This document shows positions 57,451-64,000 of a stretch of 64,000 nt of DNA, piece after piece (the stretch's first letter is position 1; each line of letters begins with the position of its first letter). This stretch comes from Marinomonas primoryensis (GTDB lineage: Bacteria; Pseudomonadota; Gammaproteobacteria; Pseudomonadales; Marinomonadaceae): positions 2,597,001 to 2,661,000 of the forward strand of contig NZ_CP054301.1 of the NCBI RefSeq assembly GCF_013372285.1, given 5' to 3'. The notes below the pieces were generated by a model, which saw nothing but the letters and a program-made list of their open reading frames with translations, did not search any database and was not told the DNA's origin. Position numbers and translations under genes: made by a program.

Positions 57451-58839
57451 TTATTCCTCGCTTAGCAAGGGTATTGTCACTTCCACCAACAATCCACCCA
57501 AGGCACTACGAGCCGCTCGAAGCGTCCCATTATGCTGACGCACAGCATGCTCAGCTATCGCTAAACCCAATCCTGTACCGCCACTGTGTCGATCACGGGC
57601 TGTAGAAACGCGGTAGAAAGGTCGAAATATAGAGTCCAATTCCTCCTCTGGCACACCATCGCCGTTGTCTTCGACACGAATGCATAACGTATTTGAGTGA
57701 GCCTCTAAAACGACCTGTATCTGATCTTTTCCATAATGAATTGCATTACGAATAATATTTTCTAAAGCACTCATCAATAGCTGAGGATGGCAGTTAAGCA
57801 ATCGATCAGGCACCTCTGACACAAGTAATGTTTTGCCTACCTGTTCAGCTTCAAATTGACTGTCCGCCAACAGCGCCTCGCAAATGCTTGAAAGAGATTG
57901 AACCTCCCTATTCAAATGACTGTCCACTTGCATACTGGACAGTTCAAGTAACTTACCAATCATCTGCTCAAGCCGTTGGGCCTCAATATCAATTCGCGTT
58001 AGATCTGCACTTTCTCCCTGCTTTCTTTTTGCCAAAGCTTGGGCCATTCTCAAGCGAGTTAATGGAGAACGCAGTTCATGGGAAATATCCGATAAAAGAC
58101 GCTGCTGTCTAGAAATCATCAAATTTACGGCTTCCACCATTTGATTAAAGCTTTTTCCGGCTTGGCGAAACTCTGACGTGCCTTTCTCAAGCTCTGGGTC
58201 TATTTCAAACACGCCTTGCGCGACACGCTGAGCAGCCAACTCTAAACGACGAGCAGGCTGACTTAACGCCCAAGCTAACCAAAGCAATAAAGGGGTACTT
58301 ACGAACATCACAGCCAACAACAATCGAAATGGATGATCAAACAATTGCAATAAAAAGGGCGGCGGTCGATCCCATTTTGTCATGATGTAAAGAAAATAAT
58401 CTTGTTTAGCCAGACGAATGGGCACTGGACCAGATAACATAGCTTTACCGTATAACCTCTGCTGAGGGTGCAAAGAATCATCAATGCTCGTTACAAAATT
58501 GCGCAATGACTTCAAAATAAAATCATGCCGGTGATTTGAGGTCTGAATATTACCCTCCAGATCTGTAATGTAGACTCGCAGTTTATTATCGCCTGAGCCT
58601 CGGCGCGGTCTTTCATCTAAACTCTCTAAAACAGGACCAATATTCTCAGCGGAAGAAAAAGCCTGTTCTACGTTGTCTCTGATTTGAAGCATTCGCTCAT
58701 AATGAGCGGGTGAAATATCTTTGGTTTTACGAGGATCAAGGTGTGGTAACGTCAATACCGCCATGATCACTAAAAACATGGTAAACCAAAAAATAGCAAA
58801 GATACGGCCATACAAACTGGTGATATTTGGTAAGCGCAT
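57451..58839 (-). CDS. cpxA: Envelope-stress sensor histidine kinase
   Basis: 462 residues: TM1 (~11-31), periplasmic sensor (~33-165), TM2 (~170-192), HAMP, dimerisation domain with phospho-acceptor His254 in SDISHELRSPLTRLR, and ATPase boxes NIIRNAIHYG, DNGDGVPEEE and GGTGLGLAIA. Layout and neighbours match CpxA of the Cpx response. It overlaps cpxR by one base and a divergent cpxP-like gene lies beyond. Confidence 0.92.
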   Translation of the reverse strand: MRLPNITSLYGRIFAIFWFTMFLVIMAVLTLPHLDPRKTKDISPAHYERMLQIRDNVEQAFSSAENIGPVLESLDERPRRGSGDNKLRVYITDLEGNIQTSNHRHDFILKSLRNFVTSIDDSLHPQQRLYGKAMLSGPVPIRLAKQDYFLYIMTKWDRPPPFLLQLFDHPFRLLLAVMFVSTPLLLWLAWALSQPARRLELAAQRVAQGVFEIDPELEKGTSEFRQAGKSFNQMVEAVNLMISRQQRLLSDISHELRSPLTRLRMAQALAKRKQGESADLTRIDIEAQRLEQMIGKLLELSSMQVDSHLNREVQSLSSICEALLADSQFEAEQVGKTLLVSEVPDRLLNCHPQLLMSALENIIRNAIHYGKDQIQVVLEAHSNTLCIRVEDNGDGVPEEELDSIFRPFYRVSTARDRHSGGTGLGLAIAEHAVRQHNGTLRAARSALGGLLVEVTIPLLSEE

Positions 58840-59525
58840 CAGTCGCCTTCCACCAGCAAATAACCACGTCCACGTAAGGTTTTAATTCGAGGCTTGCCAT
58901 TGGGCCAATCTGGCAATTTTTTACGGAGATTAGACACATGCATATCAACCGCTCGATCAAAAGTCGCTAACCGCTTACCTAACACATCAAGGCTTAATAC
59001 TTCTTTTGTTAATACACAACCTGGATGAAGTAAAAAGTAGTGCAGTAGCGCGAACTCTGTACTGGTCAAATCCAATAAATCACCATTGCAATAGGCCTCT
59101 AGTCGGCCAGGATAAAGCTTGATATCGCGATAAACCACAAAGTCGTTTTGTTGATTACCTTTGATACCTTGTGTTCTTCGCAGAATGGCGCGAATTCTGG
59201 CCAACAGTTCACGCTCGCTAAAAGGCTTTGGCAAGTAGTCATCGGCACCCAGTTCAAGACCCACCACACGATCTATCTCCTCCCCTTTTGCTGTCAGCAT
59301 TAAAACAGGCACGTCCCATTTCTCACGCAGCTGCTTTAACGTCTCAAAGCCATTCAGTTTAGGCATCATCACATCCAGTAACACCAGATCCACACTGTCA
59401 TCCATTGCTTCTAGACCAGACAAACCATCATACGCAGAAGAAACAACGCAATTCTCAAACGATAAAACTTCTTTAAGTAGATCACTCAATTCAACATCAT
59501 CATCGATTATTAAAATATGTGGCAT
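58839..59525 (-). CDS. cpxR: Response regulator of the Cpx envelope-stress system
   Basis: 228 residues: receiver domain with acidic Asp8/Asp9, phospho-acceptor Asp51 (LVLLDVMMP) and the conserved lysine in YLPKPF, then an OmpR-type winged helix (LDLTSTEFALLHYFLLHPG, RAVDMHVSNLRKKL). The start is the ATG at 59525 with AGGA seven bases upstream; two TTG codons precede it. It activates the Cpx regulon through GTAAA repeats, four of which lie in its own upstream gap. Confidence 0.93.
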   Translation of the reverse strand: MPHILIIDDDVELSDLLKEVLSFENCVVSSAYDGLSGLEAMDDSVDLVLLDVMMPKLNGFETLKQLREKWDVPVLMLTAKGEEIDRVVGLELGADDYLPKPFSERELLARIRAILRRTQGIKGNQQNDFVVYRDIKLYPGRLEAYCNGDLLDLTSTEFALLHYFLLHPGCVLTKEVLSLDVLGKRLATFDRAVDMHVSNLRKKLPDWPNGKPRIKTLRGRGYLLVEGD

Positions 59526-59573
59526 CAACAATTCCTAAAAAGCAGTTTAGACAAACAGAACAATGACTCTTAT

Positions 59574-59640
59574 TTTACGTATAAATGAGAACAACAATGT
59601 GCCCTTTACGATACTTTACCTTGGCAATACGCCACTTTAC
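59574..59640. promoter_or_regulatory. Array of four CpxR half-sites between cpxR and cpxP
   Basis: The pentamer GTAAA (read on the minus strand, TTTAC on the plus) occurs at 59574, 59605, 59615 and 59636. The middle pair forms GTAAA-N5-GTAAA, the CpxR consensus. Spacings of 31, 10 and 21 bases are close to whole helical turns, so all lie on one DNA face. Confidence 0.85.
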
Positions 59641-59723
59641 TTAACTATCTCTATTCTACTCATACGCGCTGAGAACGCAGTGTTTATCAATATCCCCCTT
59701 AAATAGTATAGAAGGAAAGTAGT

Positions 59724-60230
59724 ATGAAAATGTCAAAAAAACTGATTATAGCATCCATCGCTTTACCGTTAGCATTGAGCGCAACAGGTGTTTTTGCTTT
59801 TGGCGGCAAACATCACCAAGACCGCCAAGAAGAGTGTCGCCCAGGCCTAGACCGCGGCATGATGAAAGAACTGAATCTAACAGACAGCCAAAAAGAACAA
59901 TTTAAAACGCTTCGACAAGCAAATAAAGAAGAGATGAAAGAAAGATTTAAAGGCGAACCAGAGCAACGCGGAGAATTGAGAGAAGATCGCGCTGAAAAAT
60001 TAAATGATTTATTGCTTGCTGATAAGTTTGATCCTGCTAAAGCAACTGCAATTGCTCAAGAAAAATCCAATAAGCAAGTTGAGCGCCAAGTACAGATGCT
60101 TAGCAAACAACACAAAATGTTCAGTATTCTAACCCCTGAACAAAAAGAACAGTTCGTCGAATTGCAAAAAGAACATTTAGAAGAGTGCGGTGACGACATG
60201 CCACGTCATAAAGGAAAAGATCGGAAATAA
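59724..60230 (+). CDS. cpxP: CpxP/Spy-family periplasmic stress protein
   Basis: 168 residues with a signal peptide (cleavage after FA, ~26). The mature helical protein is charged, with the family LTXXQ motifs LTDSQKEQFK (~52) and LTPEQKEQF (~143). CpxP binds CpxA's sensor and damps signalling, and may act as a chaperone. It is divergent from cpxRA with CpxR half-sites between, so positive Cpx control is likely. The C-terminus is His/Lys rich. Confidence 0.88.
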   Translation: MKMSKKLIIASIALPLALSATGVFAFGGKHHQDRQEECRPGLDRGMMKELNLTDSQKEQFKTLRQANKEEMKERFKGEPEQRGELREDRAEKLNDLLLADKFDPAKATAIAQEKSNKQVERQVQMLSKQHKMFSILTPEQKEQFVELQKEHLEECGDDMPRHKGKDRK

Positions 60231-60264
60231 TCGACGCTCGTATATGGCAACAATATGCTTAACA

Positions 60265-60290
60265 AAAGGTGGCCACTGGTCGCCTTTTTT
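60265..60290 (+). terminator. Rho-independent terminator after cpxP
   Basis: A 10-pair stem (AAAGGTGGCC / GGTCGCCTTT, two G-T pairs) with loop ACT and a run of six T. Confidence 0.88.
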
Positions 60291-60314
60291 CTTTGTTATC
60301 AAGCTTTGCAATCA

Positions 60315-60593
60315 TCAGCTCCGTTTCCAAATTCTGGCAACGGCTCTGTCATTACCCAATAAACCGACTATTTCGCACACTAAACCAGTCAATAAAAACA
60401 ACATAATGGGTATGATGCCGGCAAATTCACCAGTCATAATTGTCACGGTCAAAGAGATCGATGAGATAACCAGACATAACACCCCCAATACAAGCAATAT
60501 CGTCCGATAGGATTTTTTGTATTCGAATTCGCCATCACCAGACTCAAACATCCCCAATAGTGGCGAACAGAGTTTTCTCATTGTCTCTTTCAT
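60315..60593 (-). CDS. Small inner-membrane protein, unknown function
   Basis: 92 residues with two predicted helices (about 30-53 and 58-82) after a basic N-terminus. The SPLLGMFESGDGEFEYKKSYRTILL stretch looks like a conserved family of marine gammaproteobacteria but I cannot name it. The start at 60593 (ATG) has AAGAAGG six bases upstream; the frame continues to 60608. Convergent with cpxP. Confidence 0.7.
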   Translation of the reverse strand: MKETMRKLCSPLLGMFESGDGEFEYKKSYRTILLVLGVLCLVISSISLTVTIMTGEFAGIIPIMLFLLTGLVCEIVGLLGNDRAVARIWKRS

Positions 60594-60822
60594 AAATACC
60601 TTCTTCATTTATTTGCAAAGTCGAATACGCATTTAATCTCGACACTTTTTCTAGAATACCTTTTATATCATCAAGTTAAAAATAAATAAGGATTCCAATA
60701 AAAATAATTACCAAGTTTCATTAAACTTTAGGCAATCCAAGCCGCTATCTTGAGGGAAAGAAGCAAATGCTTAACAAAAAATTTGCTGTCCATTTCCATT
60801 TATCGAATTAACGGAGAAGAAG

Positions 60823-61371
60823 ATGAAAAACATATTACTGGCTAGCTTAGCGGCAACTGCATGCGCCTTCTCGTTCAGCGCTCAAGCTGCAACATTTACC
60901 TATATCGACTATGGATTTGGGACAATAGACCCAGATAACTCAACTTCATCTGATGATTTTTCATTTCTTTCAGGTGCATTTGAATTATCAAACGGTGCTT
61001 TTATTGCAGCTGAATCAACAGAATACGGCAACCTTGATGTGACCGCTATTGGCGCAGGCGTTTATACACCAGTGGGAAGAGCGTCTAGTTTGTTCGGAAC
61101 ATTACAGTTCGTTCAAGCAGATTGGGGCAACAACAATGATGAAACAGGCTATCGATTTACTGCAGGCCTACGTAGTTCGCTAGCGGATCGTTTAGAGATT
61201 GAAGGAAAAGTCAAATACGACGATGTTTATACAGAAACGGACAGCAGTTTTGCTGTAGCACTACGTTATTACGTGACAAAAAACTTCTCCATCGGCGCAA
61301 ACTATGACATTGCAGAATTTAACGGTAATGATCAAAACGCTATGTTTGCTTCGCTAAGACTGGCACTTTAA
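60823..61371 (+). CDS. Outer-membrane beta-barrel protein
   Basis: 182 residues: signal peptide (cleavage after AQA, ~22), then about eight amphipathic strands (TFTYIDYGFGTID, GAFIAAESTEYGNLDVTAIGAG, YRFTAGLRSSLADRLEIEGKV, SFAVALRYYVTKNFSIGANYD), with the last strand FASLRLAL. The size fits an 8-stranded OmpA/OmpW-like barrel. Ends in a strong bidirectional terminator. No specific family identified. Confidence 0.78.
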   Translation: MKNILLASLAATACAFSFSAQAATFTYIDYGFGTIDPDNSTSSDDFSFLSGAFELSNGAFIAAESTEYGNLDVTAIGAGVYTPVGRASSLFGTLQFVQADWGNNNDETGYRFTAGLRSSLADRLEIEGKVKYDDVYTETDSSFAVALRYYVTKNFSIGANYDIAEFNGNDQNAMFASLRLAL

Positions 61372-61410
61372 ACAACCAACACAAGATTGCATTGTGTATT
61401 ATTGGTTTAC

Positions 61411-61448
61411 AAAAAAGGGCTGAAGTTTTCAACTTCAGCCCTTTTTTT
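61411..61448. terminator. Bidirectional rho-independent terminator
   Basis: A 15-base perfect stem (AAAAAAGGGCTGAAG / CTTCAGCCCTTTTTT), loop TTTTCAA, with A/T tails both ways, between convergent genes for the barrel protein and ilvE. Confidence 0.95.
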
Positions 61449-61468
61449 ACTCTCTTACGGATAAGTAC

Positions 61469-62467
61469 TTAGCACACTTTTGTCAGCCAATTGTGCTTGT
61501 CTTCTGTTTTTCCCCACTGAATGTCATTCAGTGCTTGGCGTAATCTTTGTGCGATTGGACCAGGCTCTCCAGAACCCACTTGGTATTCTTTATCATTATG
61601 AATGAAAGTACCAACTGACGTTAATACCGCAGCTGTACCAGACAATACCGCTTCCACTGCTGGCTTAGCAGCACGCTCTAGCAATTCAGCTACCGTTAAG
61701 TCACGTTCAGTGACCGTCATACCCAAATCTGCAGCAAGCGTCAAAATAGAAGAACGCGTCACACCGTGTAGGAAAGAAGTATCCAAACCTTTGGTGATAA
61801 TTTCGTTGCCATCAATTAACAAGAAATTAGCCGCGCCAGTTTCTTGCACATCACCATGTGGACAAAACAAAATTTGATCCGCTTGAACCTCTTTTTTTGC
61901 TTTTGTAATTGGCCCCAACGCACTGGCGTAATTACCGCCACTTTTAACCATGCCCATATGAGGCGCACACCGCATACCGGTTTCATCCAATAGAAGACGC
62001 AAGGCTTTCGCACCGCCAGTAAAATAATCCCCTACTGGAGACAACAACACATACAACATTGACGTGGCGGTTGGTGCAGCAGCTTTACCAACGGCCGCTT
62101 CTGTACCGATATGAGTCGGACGAATATACAAAGACCCTGGTGGCTCAGGCACCTCACTGGCAAATTCAGCAACAACATCGACAATCATTTTTGATACTTT
62201 TTCTTCATCAATCGTCGGTAGAGACAATAATCGGCTACTTTGAGCTAAGCGCTTAATATTTTGGTCCATACGAAACACATGCACACTGCCATCCGCATGA
62301 CGGAACGCTTTCAAACCTTCAAAGCAAGTGCTTGAATAATGTAAGACGTGAGCACCCGGATGCAACTGAATGCTGTCCGATGCGACAACACTTGCTTCAC
62401 TCCATTTGTTATTTTCGAATGTTGCCAATGCCATCTTAGGCATAAACACGCTACCAAAAGCCGCCAT
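61469..62467 (-). CDS. ilvE: Branched-chain amino-acid aminotransferase
   Basis: 332 residues of the class IV PLP-aminotransferase fold: SSTCFEGLKAFRHADG, YIRPTHIGTEAAVG, the PLP-lysine region MVKSGGNYASALGPITKAK, the QETGAANFLLID motif and SFLHGVTRSSILTLA. It makes and breaks leucine, isoleucine and valine. Closer to the eukaryote-like/BCAT type II lineage (FEGLKAFR) than to enteric IlvE. AGGAAATAATA precedes the ATG. Monocistronic. Confidence 0.92.
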   Translation of the reverse strand: MAAFGSVFMPKMALATFENNKWSEASVVASDSIQLHPGAHVLHYSSTCFEGLKAFRHADGSVHVFRMDQNIKRLAQSSRLLSLPTIDEEKVSKMIVDVVAEFASEVPEPPGSLYIRPTHIGTEAAVGKAAAPTATSMLYVLLSPVGDYFTGGAKALRLLLDETGMRCAPHMGMVKSGGNYASALGPITKAKKEVQADQILFCPHGDVQETGAANFLLIDGNEIITKGLDTSFLHGVTRSSILTLAADLGMTVTERDLTVAELLERAAKPAVEAVLSGTAAVLTSVGTFIHNDKEYQVGSGEPGPIAQRLRQALNDIQWGKTEDKHNWLTKVC

Positions 62468-62740
62468 TATTATTTCCTATATAGTTAAATGATCACAAGT
62501 AACACCAATTCTCAGCACTGGTATTATCTGGACTCTAAATTTCGCTTGTCGTCCAATTACCCAATAGTAAAACGGAAACCCGCTTGAAGAAAGCAAATCG
62601 TAAACCACAGATCAAACAGCCTGTGTATTTACAGTAATTTTCTTAATACGCACTGAAAAATAGACCAACAAAAAAGTGATGATACGAAAGAAGATACTAT
62701 CTTACTTAGCAAGAAGGGCTCAATAACTTAAGAGATGAAG

Positions 62741-63622
62741 TTACCGGTGAGTTGCAAAAACAACCTTATCACCGCCATTATGTTTAGCTTTGTACATAGC
62801 ATGATCGGCAGTCTGCACCAATTCCAATGGCTCTTTACCATTTTCTGGATAGCACGCAATTCCAATACTAGAAAATATTTGAAATGATGAACCATCAATC
62901 ATAAAAACTTTTGCCAATTCAGCGCAGATCTTTTCGGCAACAATAGACACGCTTTCCGCCGTATTTGTCTTATTTAAGACAACTAAAAACTCATCTCCGC
63001 CCAAGCGCCCAACGGTATCTGATTTACGAATACAAGCAGTAAGCCTTGCAGCAATGCTCTGTAAAAGCTTGTCACCAGCAGCATGACCATAGCCATCATT
63101 AATGCCTTTAAAACCGTCAATATCAATAAACAAAACAGAAAGACCCTCTTTCTCACGTTCTGCTAACGTTAACGCCGTCTGCAAACGATCTAGAAGTAAG
63201 GTGCGGTTTGGTAAGTGAGTCAAATCGTCATGGCCAGCCGCATAAAGTAGCAACTCCTCCATACGCTTACGCTCGGTAATGTCGTGTGCGACGGCAATTC
63301 TTAATTGATGTTTTTCCGACCAGCGTGCTGACCAAAGTACATTAACGACCTCGCCATCCTTGCGCACCCAGCGATTTTCGAAACGAGGCTGTATTTGACC
63401 CGCAATAATAGTATTTACTGTGCCTAACGTTTTTTGCTTATCGTCTGCATACACAAAATTCAACATCTGCTTACCAATCACTTCACTTGGCTCATAGCCA
63501 AACATGGTTTCAAACGCAGCGCTTACAAAGACAAAATACCCAAGTCGATCCACGACACAAACCGCATCTAACATCAGCTCCATGACATCAGCTAGATCTA
63601 TCGCTAGCTCATTGTTTTTCAT
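62741..63622 (-). CDS. PAS-GGDEF diguanylate cyclase
   Basis: 293 residues: PAS domain (~10-125, with the PAC motif RKDGEVVNVLWSARW) and GGDEF domain (~135-290). The active site GGDEF is intact at 208-212, preceded by the RXXD inhibitory I-site (RKSD, 199-202) exactly five residues upstream, so the enzyme should make cyclic di-GMP and be product-inhibited. No membrane helix, so the PAS probably senses a cytoplasmic cue. Confidence 0.92.
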   Translation of the reverse strand: MKNNELAIDLADVMELMLDAVCVVDRLGYFVFVSAAFETMFGYEPSEVIGKQMLNFVYADDKQKTLGTVNTIIAGQIQPRFENRWVRKDGEVVNVLWSARWSEKHQLRIAVAHDITERKRMEELLLYAAGHDDLTHLPNRTLLLDRLQTALTLAEREKEGLSVLFIDIDGFKGINDGYGHAAGDKLLQSIAARLTACIRKSDTVGRLGGDEFLVVLNKTNTAESVSIVAEKICAELAKVFMIDGSSFQIFSSIGIACYPENGKEPLELVQTADHAMYKAKHNGGDKVVFATHR

Positions 63623-63755
63623 AAAATTGTGTACCTAAAAATTCAGTGCTGTTCATCTATTGTAGAAGAAAACTAAGCCAAGTGCCGTCGAATAAGAGGT
63701 AAATATCGGTTTAGCTCAGATAAAATTTTTATGGAAGTTACGCCTGATAGCAAGA

Positions 63756-64000
63756 TTAGCCAACATGAAGATGATTGAAAAAATAAGCAGCGCCACCCAA
63801 CACGATGGCATTTAATAACACAGTCAGCCAAAACATAACCTGAAAATACCGTTTTCTCGTCTTATGGCGAAACACTTTTTGACCCAGCATTGCACCCGGC
63901 CAACCACCAAATAAGGACAAAAAATGCAGCGTCGACTCCTGAACTCGCCAACGCCCTCGTCTTGCCGCGGACTTGTCCAACCCGTAGAGACAGAAGGTGA
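63756..64000 (-). CDS. DUF1294 membrane protein, C-terminal part (cut by window edge)
   Basis: The frame runs open to the window end, so the apparent TTG start near 63980 is not the true start. The visible part reads YGLDKSAARRGRWRVQE, STLHFLSLFGGWPGAMLGQ and FRHKTRKRYFQVMFW, the classic DUF1294 core, with a final membrane helix. An N-terminal OB/cold-shock or additional helices may lie outside. Function unknown. Confidence 0.85.
   Translation of the reverse strand, partial: TFCLYGLDKSAARRGRWRVQESTLHFLSLFGGWPGAMLGQKVFRHKTRKRYFQVMFWLTVLLNAIVLGGAAYFFNHLHVG

Overview
The window reads as a continuous piece of a gammaproteobacterial chromosome of moderate GC, most like a marine Oceanospirillales member of the Marinomonas type. 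Pointers are a full myo-inositol (iol) catabolic operon with an inositol ABC transporter, a fad/etf beta-oxidation block, Cpx envelope-stress genes, several methyl-accepting chemotaxis proteins, a catecholate-siderophore locus with Fur boxes, and an orphan type VI-style lipase locus. I saw no tRNA, rRNA, CRISPR array, phage or insertion sequence. The genus is an inference from gene content, not a database match.

Layout. 1-1561: entC and the start of entE (minus strand) behind two Fur boxes. 1878-4317: a zinc/cadmium/lead-type P-type ATPase with a MerR-family promoter (20-base spacer). 4348-7913: small housekeeping genes (hypothetical protein, isochorismatase-fold hydrolase, pentapeptide-repeat protein, thioesterase, DUF748/AsmA-like protein). 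8125-12773: a large Tle1-like (DUF2235) lipase with an internal LysM, followed by three tandem paralogous lipoproteins. The first is intact; the second and third are frameshifted at the same poly-A tract. 12825-26974: the inositol regulon, with the nine-gene minus-strand operon permease-ATPase-oxidoreductase-iolC/J-iolD-iolE-iolA-iolB-iolG, a divergent periplasmic binding protein, and an RpiR-type regulator. Two copies of a 16-bp palindrome sit on the two divergent promoters.

26986-38424: DUF2127 membrane protein, a dCache chemoreceptor, katG, a cytosine module (codB-pucR-codA) and a second chemoreceptor whose sensor region is a visible internal duplication. 38505-50433: a 2-hydroxyacid dehydrogenase, then fatty-acid oxidation genes fadA, fadB, etfA, etfB, enoyl-CoA hydratase, DUF2889, fadD, SCP2 and an acyl-CoA dehydrogenase, all on the minus strand in several transcription units separated by hairpin terminators. 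50663-57171: COG0523 GTPase, DUF481 outer-membrane protein, SPOUT methyltransferase, TraB/GumN protein, NCS2 purine permease with a RutR-like operator, methyltransferase and a small unknown gene. 57451-60290: cpxRA divergent from a cpxP-like gene, with four phased CpxR half-sites between them. 60315-64000: small membrane protein, outer-membrane barrel, ilvE, a PAS-GGDEF diguanylate cyclase with an I-site, and a DUF1294 protein cut by the window edge.

The parts least like routine core genome are the lipase with its decaying, mosaic array of putative immunity lipoproteins (8.1-12.8 kb) and the inositol regulatory palindromes. Several GC-rich hairpin repeats, two of them exact 40-base inverted copies of each other, are scattered between genes.
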